Below are positions 18,695-27,312 of a stretch of DNA of 54,923 bases, in pieces. The stretch comes from Candidatus Hydrogenedentota bacterium (GTDB lineage: Bacteria > Hydrogenedentota > Hydrogenedentia > Hydrogenedentales > SLHB01). Each line of letters starts with the position of its first letter. Position 1 is the stretch's first letter. The notes below the pieces were generated by a model. It saw only the letters and a program-made list of their open reading frames with translations, was not told the DNA's origin and did not search any database. The position numbers and the translations under genes were made by a program. The DNA is taken from the NCBI GenBank assembly GCA_016215105.1, contig JACRLJ010000105.1:33198-88120 (forward strand). Reading direction: 5' to 3'.

Positions 18695-19716
18695 TATTTG
18701 CGCGAACCGTCTTGCACAGAGCGAAGGAGTCTTATCCCGTTGCCGTAGAACAGCCCTTCGATGAAGTCTGGTCCCAGGCCAAGGCGTTCAACAGCCTTTC
18801 GGATGGCGCGTAGCTCTTCGTAGAGGAATGATGTGAAGACCAGCTTGCCGTGGTCGTCCGAGATCGACAACGACCACGGTTTGGGGGTGACGTAGGTGTA
18901 TTGGTCATTGATTTCGACGGATTTCCCCGGGGCGAGCGCAATTGGAATGTCCGAGCCGTACAGAATCCTGTGCGCGGGCAACTCGCGGAAGGCGTATTCA
19001 ATCACTTCCCAACTGTTCAGCATCGCGAGGTCGAAATAGAGATTGGGAAGGTCTTTCAGGCGTTCGAGATTACCTACCACATTCTTGTAGAAATAGGCTC
19101 GGCCAATGTGGGCGAGCACGACCTTTGCGCGCGGGTATTTCGAGCACAGCTCGACAATGTGCCGCTGGTTTAGCGGATCGGCCAGCCTTGCGCGGCGCGG
19201 AATGTGGAGCATGACGAGTGCGCCTAGGTCGTTTACGATTTCCATGGCCCAATCCGGCAGCATTTCGGGAATCTCGACGTCCGCCTCGTTAGCTTTTCGC
19301 GGGTAAACCGGGTACGGTTTAAGCCCCAGCAGTTTTCCGCCTTCGAGGTCCCGTCGAACCGACTCGGCGTCATCGCGGTGCGTGTCCAAGAGACGGAGAC
19401 CAAAAAACTTCGTATTGTCGCATCTGGATGCGATGTAGTTGTTGTTTAAGCGATGGTCGGCGTCGACTTGGGGAATCCCGAAACACACCGCGGAGTTTTC
19501 CCGGCCGGGAAAGCATTCGTCCAGGTCCGTGGCCAACTCCTCGAAGGTGTATCTCTGAATTGCGGGTCCGCCGGCATGGAAGGGGTTGTCCGCGGGCAAG
19601 ACGCCCTCGTTCACGACGTGAACGTGAAAGTCCAGAATGCGTTTCGGTAGAAACGCATCGAGTTCCTCGTCGAAGATTTGCCGGTTACGCTCGTGCTTGG
19701 TGGTCTCGCGCCACAT
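18694..19716 (-). CDS. Amidohydrolase-2 family metal-dependent hydrolase
   Basis: From ATG 19716, preceded by CAGGAGA, the product is 340 residues. It is a TIM-barrel amidohydrolase: the metal-binding HxH is LDFHVHVVNEG at residues 31-33, later barrel residues are in KVVLAHIGRAYF and the catalytic Asp is in ILYGSDIPIALAPG. Family members hydrolyse lactones or decarboxylate sugar- and aromatic-derived acids. It starts 25 bases after the isomerase stop, so it is the third gene of the kinase-isomerase-hydrolase operon. A role as a sugar lactonase or in a later catabolic step is possible but inferred from context only. An open extension to 19935 lies inside the isomerase gene and is rejected. Confidence 0.82.
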   Translation of the reverse strand: MWRETTKHERNRQIFDEELDAFLPKRILDFHVHVVNEGVLPADNPFHAGGPAIQRYTFEELATDLDECFPGRENSAVCFGIPQVDADHRLNNNYIASRCDNTKFFGLRLLDTHRDDAESVRRDLEGGKLLGLKPYPVYPRKANEADVEIPEMLPDWAMEIVNDLGALVMLHIPRRARLADPLNQRHIVELCSKYPRAKVVLAHIGRAYFYKNVVGNLERLKDLPNLYFDLAMLNSWEVIEYAFRELPAHRILYGSDIPIALAPGKSVEINDQYTYVTPKPWSLSISDDHGKLVFTSFLYEELRAIRKAVERLGLGPDFIEGLFYGNGIRLLRSVQDGSRK

Positions 19717-19741
19717 GTCTTCAGAATCTCCTGCGATTGGA

Positions 19742-21136
19742 CTAATTGATAACGGTGTACGGCAATCCGGCGAATTCGGCAAACGCTTCGAGGGCCTCCA
19801 GTCCGGCGCTATGGACCAGCGCGGAGTGATGCGTTCCGCCATTTGCGGAGTACCGCTCCAGGAATGATTCCAGGGAGCACTCGGGCCGCATCCATCCGCG
19901 CACCGAATCGCGCATCGCGGTGTGAGTGGCCTCACCCAAAACTTCGACCGGCGCCAACACCAGGGCGAACGAGTCGTCCGGTCCGGGCGCTAGATTCACC
20001 AGGACCGCTGGACCCGGCGTTGGAGTTGCTGTCAAAATCGCCGGGTTCTTGGCGCCGGCCCATGGAAACGGCTTTTCGATTAGGCGTGGCATCTCCCGTG
20101 CTGTCACCGGATTAAACTCACCCATGTGCGATAGGAACACACTGCCGCCTTGCCAATCCGGACAGAACATTTCGGTGAAGTTCACGGCGCCATATACCCC
20201 ATTGAGCGCGCCGACGAGAGCGGCAGTCAACACGTCTCCCTCTCCCGCGTAACCCAGACCCCGGGTCATCGCCTTGGACGCCTCGAGGAACGGAACAGTG
20301 TCCACCGGCTCGTCGGGAGAACTAAACGCGAGGAAGTTCGCGCTGAATGCCCCGTAGTCTTTCGATTCAAGCAGCGCGCGCAAGCCAAGTCCTACTCGCA
20401 CTGATCGGCGGTGGACGTCCTCGGGCGCCTCGACAGTGTAATCCGCGCGGTCGAGGCTCATTTCCCGCGCGATGTCGTTCGGCGAGACGTTCGTTACCCA
20501 CTCAGCCAAAGCCGTGGAGTCAACAGTGTCGACGGTAATTCCAAAGGCGCTGTAGAGCAGGGCATCCGGAACGCCAAAGTCCCCCATACCGCGAAACGAC
20601 TCGCCAATCCGCAAGACCCGCATGCCGCGAAGCGCTCGCGCGGCGGCATAAGCGCGCACGATGTCCGCCACACGGTCCAATACCTCTTCATCGTCAATGT
20701 GGCCGGCGACGATGCGGAAGCGCTTTCCCCGCCGGCGAAGCACATTCGCCAAATCCTGCACGCCGTGAATTCCGTGGTTGTACATGATCCGCTCGGGGTC
20801 CACGTCCAAACCAAATTCGGCGTCCATGGTCGTATCCAACATAAGAACCGGAATTCGAGTCGAAGCCAATACGCCGACGGACTCGAGCGACGGTGAATAC
20901 GCCAAGTGAACGGTCACAATCATATCGACGTCTTGTTTCTCGAAGGAGTCGACTGCGGCTCGAAACTCCGGTTCGAGCCGGCAAATGGGGGCGCGTTCCA
21001 CTTCGATTCCCCGGTCGCTCAGACCCGAAACGATCTTCTCCACGAACGGTTCAAATTGATCACGCAAGTTTTTCTGCACGTCGTCGTACAGCTTCAGGTA
21101 CAGTGGCAACAAGCCCACAGTCGCGCTCTTCGTCAT
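19742..21136 (-). CDS. L-fucose/L-arabinose isomerase-like protein
   Basis: This 464-residue protein has the fold pattern of the FucI/AraA superfamily: an N-terminal Rossmann-like part (VGLLPLYLKLYDDVQ), a central segment with DMIVTVHLAYSPSLESV, and a C-terminal part where metal-binding Glu and His are expected (GEGDVLTAALVGALNGV, VNFTEMFCPDWQGGSVFLSH, MGEFNPV). Enzymes of this superfamily interconvert aldoses and ketoses. Its ATG overlaps the kinase stop as ATGA, with AGGAG six bases upstream. The coupled kinase implies that the ketose product is phosphorylated next. The sugar cannot be told from sequence; some members of this superfamily act on sugars other than fucose. Confidence 0.85.
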   Translation of the reverse strand: MTKSATVGLLPLYLKLYDDVQKNLRDQFEPFVEKIVSGLSDRGIEVERAPICRLEPEFRAAVDSFEKQDVDMIVTVHLAYSPSLESVGVLASTRIPVLMLDTTMDAEFGLDVDPERIMYNHGIHGVQDLANVLRRRGKRFRIVAGHIDDEEVLDRVADIVRAYAAARALRGMRVLRIGESFRGMGDFGVPDALLYSAFGITVDTVDSTALAEWVTNVSPNDIAREMSLDRADYTVEAPEDVHRRSVRVGLGLRALLESKDYGAFSANFLAFSSPDEPVDTVPFLEASKAMTRGLGYAGEGDVLTAALVGALNGVYGAVNFTEMFCPDWQGGSVFLSHMGEFNPVTAREMPRLIEKPFPWAGAKNPAILTATPTPGPAVLVNLAPGPDDSFALVLAPVEVLGEATHTAMRDSVRGWMRPECSLESFLERYSANGGTHHSALVHSAGLEALEAFAEFAGLPYTVIN

Positions 21137-22632
21137 GACTTTCTCCTGGCGATTCTGAATGGCTCACTTCGTTCGTCGAAGCCGAACGAGCGGTCAAATA
21201 CTATCTTGTATTGTTCGAATGATCGCGTCATGCGATCCCGTATCCCGGCGTTTGGCTGCGCCAATTTACGAAGGGGCGCCGCAGACACTTTTCCTCCAAA
21301 TACGTGAAGCGCGCCGCGCGCCGCGGCCAGATCTTCATCCTGTTGACGGTATACCGGTAACGGAGAGAAGATTGCGGAAAACAGACGGCAGAAGTAGTCT
21401 CCTTTGCTTGCGCCACCGCCCAGGACGATTCCGTCCACAATGGGCGTGGTACGGATGAATGCGAACGTGCGGGCAAACTCGAAGACCATTCCGGCCGCTA
21501 CCGCGCGCAACATATCGTTCGCAGACGTCTGCGCGCTGACGCCGCAGAAGAGCCCATCGCCGCTGCATTCCGGAAACAATCCGTTCTGTTGAGTAAACCA
21601 GGGTACAGCAAAGAGCCCTTCCGGCGGCAGGAGCGAATCGCGAAAAACCTTGGCGGCGCGCTCGAGCGCCGCCGAGTGACCCTGATCGACAAAACGGCTT
21701 AGCGCCCAATCCCAACTCGCACTGCCAGTTAGCAGTGGCAATACCACCAGGCGTCTATTGCCCGACGGAGCCGGTAAGACGAGCTGGATAGGGGACTTCC
21801 CATTGACACCTTTTGGGAGCTCGAAATTCCCGACCCACGCGGTGCCCAAGGAAACCTGCAACGGGTTGGGCAGCGCCGACGCGGCAGATAGATACCCCGC
21901 CTCCTGATCGATGTAAGGGCCGGCTACCGGGATTCCTTCCGGAATTCCGAAAAGGCGCGCGCCCCGCCGCGATAGTGGCGCGGTTTCATGGGTCGCGCGC
22001 AGGGGCGCCAGGAACGACAGCGGCATGCCCACCATTTCAAGTGGCTCCTGCTCAAGCCGGAAGTTCGCGGCGTCGTACGCGCCGATCTGAATGGCGTGTC
22101 CCGGATCTTGCCGCCATACCCCGGTCAGCCGATGAAACAAATACTCGCCGGCTCCAATGTGAATGTGGCCGGCGTTGAAAAGTTCGGGCCGCCGTTCTTT
22201 CAGCCAGATCAATCGGCAGAGCCCGGCAGGCGCGAAATCGCGCAATGCGAGGCGGCGCCAGTACTCTCGAGGAAAATGATTGAGTACGCGGGCGGAATAG
22301 GCGTTGCCCCTGGCGTCATTCCACGAGATCATAGGTGTCCGCGCGCGACCGGACACGCGATCCGCAATGATCGAACTCCCCCCTTGGGCCGCGACACCGA
22401 CTCCGTGGACGCGCGAAAGGCCGGTTCCCAACGACGAACAGACCGTGCGCATGGCCTTCTGAAGCGCCGCGTCCAGCTTCGGAATGCTTTGCTCGCGTCC
22501 GCCATCGCGTAGCATGGATACCGGAAGTCTTTCTGACGCTCGCGCTCGCACCGCTCCGGTGGCGCCGTCAAAAGCGCAGACCTTGAGCACGGTGGTGCCC
22601 AAGTCAATGCCAATCAGAATACCGCGCGCCAT
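21133..22632 (-). CDS. FGGY-family carbohydrate kinase
   Basis: The 499 residues match the FGGY sugar kinase family (xylulose, rhamnulose, fuculose and glycerol kinases). The N-terminal phosphate-binding strand is LIGIDLGTTVLKVCAFDG, the conserved Asp-containing middle includes GPYIDQEAGYLSAA, and the C-terminal adenosine motif is IVLGGGASKGDYFCRLFSAI. The length is normal for the family. It is the first gene of a three-gene operon and is translationally coupled to an isomerase, so it probably phosphorylates a ketose. No aldolase or epimerase for the next step is present in the window. Upstream, after 22632, lies a non-coding region with a repeat hairpin. Confidence 0.92.
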   Translation of the reverse strand: MARGILIGIDLGTTVLKVCAFDGATGAVRARASERLPVSMLRDGGREQSIPKLDAALQKAMRTVCSSLGTGLSRVHGVGVAAQGGSSIIADRVSGRARTPMISWNDARGNAYSARVLNHFPREYWRRLALRDFAPAGLCRLIWLKERRPELFNAGHIHIGAGEYLFHRLTGVWRQDPGHAIQIGAYDAANFRLEQEPLEMVGMPLSFLAPLRATHETAPLSRRGARLFGIPEGIPVAGPYIDQEAGYLSAASALPNPLQVSLGTAWVGNFELPKGVNGKSPIQLVLPAPSGNRRLVVLPLLTGSASWDWALSRFVDQGHSAALERAAKVFRDSLLPPEGLFAVPWFTQQNGLFPECSGDGLFCGVSAQTSANDMLRAVAAGMVFEFARTFAFIRTTPIVDGIVLGGGASKGDYFCRLFSAIFSPLPVYRQQDEDLAAARGALHVFGGKVSAAPLRKLAQPNAGIRDRMTRSFEQYKIVFDRSFGFDERSEPFRIARRKS

Positions 22633-23076
22633 GCGTCTGAGCTGCCTTTCCCAATTTTGCAGTTCGCTGTCAATCGTTCTACGAACGCAAACTTATCATA
22701 AGCGCGCGACTGGCCGCCATTCCACGCTCAATTGGCAACTACCAGCAAATCTGGTGGTATGAGGAAGGTCCCCACGATAGGCCGTGTAACGTGATTTGCG
22801 ATATGAGCCACGCAACGTGTCATTCGGAACGAAGTGAAGAATCTACCTCACCCAAACAGATGGCTCTGCCCTAAGCGCGTAATGCTCGCACGTTAAACGT
22901 AGATTCTTCACTTCGTTCAGAAAGACACGTTGGCGGTCGCTTGCGAATGAGGATCTCGCATTGCAGAGACCGCCGAAACGGCAGAGGCTGTTCAATTTTA
23001 ACCGGCGAAGCTGGTGGGCTAGCTTGGTTTTGGATGCAGGAGGTGGGCGATCTATACGGGCGCCGGAAGTGACGAA
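22633..23076. other. Intergenic region holding a repeat hairpin
   Basis: About 440 bases lie between the kinase start and the end of the hemoglobin gene. Apart from the imperfect inverted repeat listed separately, I see no gene. The promoter of the kinase operon should lie near its 22632 end. Confidence 0.5.
22814..22931. repeat. MITE-like inverted repeat with GAACGAAGTGAAGAATCT core
   Basis: The 33-base arms 22814-22846 and 22899-22931 are reverse complements with two mismatches, around a 52-base centre. The arms begin AACGTGTC and contain the core GAACGAAGTGAAGAATCT. Repeats with a very similar TGTCATTCTGAGCGAAG-type core are scattered in many bacterial genomes, so this is probably one copy of a small interspersed element. 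Nothing inside it is coding. Confidence 0.75.
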
Positions 23077-23442
23077 CTACAGCCCCAGAACGTCGTCACT
23101 ATACGACGCGAGTAATTTGACGACACCTTCTACCACGTCCGGCTCTAGCTTCAACTCAGTGAACGCAGAACGAAGATGCTCAAGAAAGCTCACCATATGC
23201 TGCTGGGATAGACCTTCGTTTACGGCATGAGCATGCGCGGAGCGCAACTCGACTCCGACCCGGCCGAGCGGTCCTTCCGTGACCGTGTTTAGAAACAAGC
23301 GGAACATCCGTTTCTGGCGGGGCATATCCAGGCCTTCGAAGAATGGGGCCAAACTCTTGTCATCCCGCACTTTGGAATACAGCAAGTCGACGGCTTTCTC
23401 GATAACGTGCTCTCCGCCCAACCGGATGTATAGAGTTTCCAT
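23077..23442 (-). CDS. Group I-like truncated hemoglobin
   Basis: From ATG 23442 the product is 121 residues, the normal size for truncated (2-on-2) hemoglobins. The pattern LYIRLGGEHVIEKAVDLLY with Tyr22 as the likely B10 residue, then FFEGLDMPRQKRMFRLFL, ELRSAHAHAVNEGL with His70 as the likely proximal heme ligand, and HLRSAFTELKL, fits the family. These proteins bind O2 or NO and detoxify NO or sense redox state in the cytosol. A GTG at 23454 would add four residues. It stands alone between the kinase operon and a divergent beta-helix gene and has no obvious partner. Confidence 0.85.
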   Translation of the reverse strand: METLYIRLGGEHVIEKAVDLLYSKVRDDKSLAPFFEGLDMPRQKRMFRLFLNTVTEGPLGRVGVELRSAHAHAVNEGLSQQHMVSFLEHLRSAFTELKLEPDVVEGVVKLLASYSDDVLGL

Positions 23443-23641
23443 TATCAATTCCACGTTGCTTCGCTACACCAAATCTCATACTGGTCAAACAGAAGAACAC
23501 CCCGTGATGGATAGTGTATTCCGGGCTGCATTTCAGATTCGGTTACTGCGCAAAAGGCCGTGTTGCGACTGCGAATCGCAGGAAAAGGCATTGATCGCCG
23601 CGTGGAGGCATACGATAATGCCCATCAAAGGAGAAAACCGT

Positions 23642-24934
23642 ATGCACTTGCCCCAAGATCTCCGCGCCAGCAGTATTATATCGTCGCTTACTTTCGTTCT
23701 TGGGACTGCCTTGGCCGTATTCGGAGACGATCTTCCCACTCCGTCCTCCGCGAAACTGCGCGCGATGAACTACGTCGTGGTTAGCCCGGAAGGTCCTAAG
23801 GACGGAGGCGATTTTGGCCCACTCACTCCAAATACCAAGACGTCTGGAATTCAGGAGGCCTTTAATAGCGCGAAGGCGAATCGCAAGGACGTCTATATTG
23901 CCGGCGGGACCATGCCCGAGGCGTTCAAGGGCGGTGTGGTGTACCACATCCAAGAAACCATACGCATTCCCTGGTTTCAGGACTTCCGTCTGGACGGCGG
24001 CGAGTACGTTATCAATTACGATCGCGATACGGGCGACGCCATGGTCATCGACAGCCAGATGAGTTGCCGGTTCAAGTTTGGACTCATCGTTTCGCCGTCC
24101 GGCGGCGTTGCGGTCCACCTGAAGCCGGAAACCAAAGGCCCGGACGGTTTCGCTGTCATTACGACGAGCACGTTTGAGTTCAACGCCGTCGTGGGAGGAG
24201 GAAGCGTCTTTCCGGACGGGAAGCAGCACCCCAAGGGCACGGGCCTCTTTCTCGACGCTTCCGTGGGTCCGATTCTTCACAACAAGTTTTACGCGACGGA
24301 AATCATCGCCTGCGAGACGGGTCTCTTACTCACCTGCGGCCCGAATGGAAACAGATCGTCCGTCATCGCGGATAACAACTTCGAGATTCCGATGATACAT
24401 CTTTGCGACACGCATATGCAGATTGGTAACGCCGATTCGCATGTGGTCCGCAATATTCTTCAAGCCAATATCACCAGCGAGAATCTCGCCGCTGCGACCG
24501 GCGTGCGGATATTTGGGAAACGCAATTTGCTCACGCTCGACGTCCAGACGATTGCAAAAGATCGCGGCGTCGTGTTTGAGGCCCCCGCTGAGGACAACCG
24601 AATCACCGCAGTAGGTCTGTCGGCGGGATACACCAATTCGGCGACACGTCCAACGAATCGCATCATCCCGATGCAACCGCTCGGAATGTCTATTGAGACT
24701 CCCGCCGTTCCTGCGACGGCGGTTCCGGTGGTCAACCGAACGCCTTACACCGTGGACGCGCTTATCACGGCGCCGGGCGCGGTCACGGCGTGGACCCTCA
24801 CCGCCGCCGCCGACGCTACCCAAACGGTTTCGGCGCCACTTGCCGCGGGACAGACTATTCACCTGGAGCCGGGTGACTCCGTCTGCTTCACCTATACCCA
24901 GGCTCCAACGTGGCGCTGGCGGGTGAAGTCGTGA
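23642..24934 (+). CDS. Secreted right-handed beta-helix protein (pectate-lyase-3-like)
   Basis: From ATG 23642, with AAGGAG eight bases upstream, the product is 430 residues. A signal peptide (SIISSLTFVLGTALAVFGDD) is followed by SPEGPKDGGDFGPLTP and TSGIQEAFNSAKANRKDVYI, the typical opening of the pectate-lyase-3 / phage tail-spike-like beta-helix fold. Repeating short strands with Asn, Val and Gly continue to about residue 350. The last 90 residues form a separate beta-rich domain. Such proteins bind or cleave polysaccharides. It precedes the second DUF4838 gene by 34 bases on the same strand, so the two are probably co-transcribed. Confidence 0.75.
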   Translation: MHLPQDLRASSIISSLTFVLGTALAVFGDDLPTPSSAKLRAMNYVVVSPEGPKDGGDFGPLTPNTKTSGIQEAFNSAKANRKDVYIAGGTMPEAFKGGVVYHIQETIRIPWFQDFRLDGGEYVINYDRDTGDAMVIDSQMSCRFKFGLIVSPSGGVAVHLKPETKGPDGFAVITTSTFEFNAVVGGGSVFPDGKQHPKGTGLFLDASVGPILHNKFYATEIIACETGLLLTCGPNGNRSSVIADNNFEIPMIHLCDTHMQIGNADSHVVRNILQANITSENLAAATGVRIFGKRNLLTLDVQTIAKDRGVVFEAPAEDNRITAVGLSAGYTNSATRPTNRIIPMQPLGMSIETPAVPATAVPVVNRTPYTVDALITAPGAVTAWTLTAAADATQTVSAPLAAGQTIHLEPGDSVCFTYTQAPTWRWRVKS

Positions 24935-24968
24935 CGCTATGGCGCATCGCGAATAGGAGGACGAACTG

Positions 24969-27302
24969 ATGCGAAAGGTATTGGCGCTGGTATTTCTCTC
25001 GTCGATTTCCGCGGCGTGGGCGGAGACTGCCGGTATCACCATCGCGCAAGACGGGCAGTCGAAAGCGACTATCGTTATATCGGCCCAGGCCGGTGATAAA
25101 GTGAAGCTTGCCGCGGCCGAACTTCAAACCTACGTCGAAAAGATTTCCGACGCGCATCTGCCGCTCGCCACAGACGCGGACTTTCCCCAAGGCGCATTGA
25201 TTCTGGTTGGGGCGAGCAAGCTGACTGACGCCGTGGGAGTCAAGATTCCATCCGGCCTGTCCGACAACCGCCGTGACGAAGGCTTCGTCATTGTCTGCGC
25301 CGCGGACCGGCTTCTGCTCGCGGGGAACAACGACGGCCCTTACCATGGCACGGAATACGCCGTGTACGATTTCCTGCGCAGTCTCGGCGTGCGTTGGTAC
25401 ATGCCCGGTGAATACGGCGAGATTATCCCGCACACTAAGACCATATTCGTTCCTGCGGCGAATATCGTCGAGACCCCGGACTTTGCCATGCGGGACTGGT
25501 GGTGCCATACGCCGCCGGGGCTGGCGGAAATCGAGAAGCAGTGGAAACTGCGCAACAAAATGAACCCGGACGCACTGTTTTTCTTTCCCCGCGACAGCAC
25601 GGTCCGCAACGTGACTGCGCCGCAGACCATGCTCAAGGAGAAACCGGAACTCTTCGCGCTCAACCAGGACGGCACGCGCAATCCCTACCTTCCCAACTTG
25701 TCGAACCCGGAAGCGGTCCAGTTCGCGGCGGAGGTTATTAAGAAGTACTTCCGCGAGCATCCAACGGAGAACTCGTACGGATTCTCGCCGGACGACGGGC
25801 TTCCGCGCGACTTCAACCCGGAGACGATGAAGCGCAACCAGGGCTTTACTGAATTGGGACAGCGGCAAGGCGTACCGACCGAGGTCAGCACGAGTGAGGA
25901 ATGGTTCCGTTTTGTCAACGAAGTTATCGCCGAGGTACACAAGGAGTTTCCCAAGATTTATATTGTCACCAACGGTTATGCGAACCGCGACTTCCCGCCG
26001 CAGGGCGTGAAGATTGATGACCACATCGTGATCATGTTCGCCGCGATCTGGTCTTGCACGCTGCACGCGTACGACGATCCGCATTGCTGGCAAAAGCGGC
26101 TTCAAGGCAGGATGCTCGAGCGGTGGCTTCAGAAGACTCCGAACGTCTGGGTCTACGGCTACAACTACAACATGCTCGTGTCCGCTTTGACGCCGCTGCC
26201 CGAGTTCACCAAGTTACGTCACGATTTTCCCTCGTGGAAGAAGTGGGGGATATTGGGATTCCTTGACGAGACGCGCAACGTGTGGGCGGAGCCCGGCATC
26301 GCCTCGAAATACTTGCGCGCGCAGCTCGAATGGCGCGCCGACGCAAATGTTGATGCAATCCTCGACGAATTCTTCGCGCAGTGGTATGGCGCCGCGGCCG
26401 CGCCCATGAAGGCCTATTGGCTTGCGATCGACCGCGCCATCACGGAAACCCCGATGCATGGCCACGAAGATCGTATCATGCCGTTGGTGTATACATCTCC
26501 GCTTGTCGCGGATTGCGAGCGCTTCGTCGCGGAGGCGGAGAAGATTGCCGATACGGATCGCACCAGGCTGCACGTAAAGGCGGATCGCATATCACTGGAG
26601 CACCTGAAAGCATATCGGGCGATGTCGGCGGCCGAGGCAGCGGCGGATTACGCTGAAGCGGCGAAACAGGCCGACACGATGATGGCTTTGCGCAAAGATT
26701 TGCACACTATCGATCCGTCGTACATTCAGCCCTTCGAGGAAGGGTACGACGCGGGTGTGTGGTATTGGCGAATCACGGAACGCGCGAAGTATTTCCGCGA
26801 ATTAGCGGATAAACTTTCCGGCGTGACCGGAGATCGCGTGGCGCTCTTCCCCGAGTCGGCTCTGTTCCGCACCGACGCGTACGATGAAGGGCTTGTCTCA
26901 GGCTGGTATGAACCCGGCCAGGACTTGCACGGCTGGCATTCGCTGGTGACCACGAAACCTTTCTTTACCCAAGGATACGATGACGCGGAGGGCCATACCT
27001 ATACAGGCGCCATCTGGTACCGCTTGGCGGCCGATGTTCCGGAATCGGTCAAAGGCCGCAAAGTGACGCTGTACGCGCCGGTGGCGCTGGCCGAGGCGTG
27101 GTGCTGGGTCAATGGTCAGTACGTTGGCCATAGGCCGTACTTGGAGGCATATATCCGTCCCGCGCCGTTGGAGTTCGACGTCACGGACGCTCTTCAACCG
27201 GGCAAGGAGAATTCGGTCGTGATACGCATCAGTACTGGTCTTGCGCCTGCGGCAGCGCCGGAAGGATTGTTCTCTCGCGTGTTTCTCTACGCGCCGAAAT
27301 AG
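24969..27302 (+). CDS. Secreted DUF4838 protein (second of two)
   Basis: This 777-residue protein is a paralogue of the protein at 16137. It has a signal peptide (MRKVLALVFLSSISAAWA), then the small alpha/beta domain with KLAAAELQTYVEKISDAHLP and GPYHGTEYAVYDFLRSLG. The DUF4838 barrel includes VRWYMPGEYGEIIP and SYGFSPDDGLPRDFNP, plus WVYGYNYNMLVSALTPLPE, equivalent to the WVWNYNTNF segment of the first copy. It lacks the Cys-rich CHCPQC segment. The C-terminal 150 residues form a beta-sandwich resembling a galactose-binding-like domain (WYRLAADVPESVKGRKVTLY). A strong AGGAGGA site precedes the ATG. Polysaccharide processing is likely; the bond attacked is unknown. Confidence 0.85.
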   Translation: MRKVLALVFLSSISAAWAETAGITIAQDGQSKATIVISAQAGDKVKLAAAELQTYVEKISDAHLPLATDADFPQGALILVGASKLTDAVGVKIPSGLSDNRRDEGFVIVCAADRLLLAGNNDGPYHGTEYAVYDFLRSLGVRWYMPGEYGEIIPHTKTIFVPAANIVETPDFAMRDWWCHTPPGLAEIEKQWKLRNKMNPDALFFFPRDSTVRNVTAPQTMLKEKPELFALNQDGTRNPYLPNLSNPEAVQFAAEVIKKYFREHPTENSYGFSPDDGLPRDFNPETMKRNQGFTELGQRQGVPTEVSTSEEWFRFVNEVIAEVHKEFPKIYIVTNGYANRDFPPQGVKIDDHIVIMFAAIWSCTLHAYDDPHCWQKRLQGRMLERWLQKTPNVWVYGYNYNMLVSALTPLPEFTKLRHDFPSWKKWGILGFLDETRNVWAEPGIASKYLRAQLEWRADANVDAILDEFFAQWYGAAAAPMKAYWLAIDRAITETPMHGHEDRIMPLVYTSPLVADCERFVAEAEKIADTDRTRLHVKADRISLEHLKAYRAMSAAEAAADYAEAAKQADTMMALRKDLHTIDPSYIQPFEEGYDAGVWYWRITERAKYFRELADKLSGVTGDRVALFPESALFRTDAYDEGLVSGWYEPGQDLHGWHSLVTTKPFFTQGYDDAEGHTYTGAIWYRLAADVPESVKGRKVTLYAPVALAEAWCWVNGQYVGHRPYLEAYIRPAPLEFDVTDALQPGKENSVVIRISTGLAPAAAPEGLFSRVFLYAPK

Positions 27303-27312
27303 GTCACGCGAA

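Noticed and set aside
19717-19935. N-terminal extension of the amidohydrolase
   Set aside because: It overlaps the end of the isomerase gene and reads as a shadow of it; CAGGAGA supports 19716.
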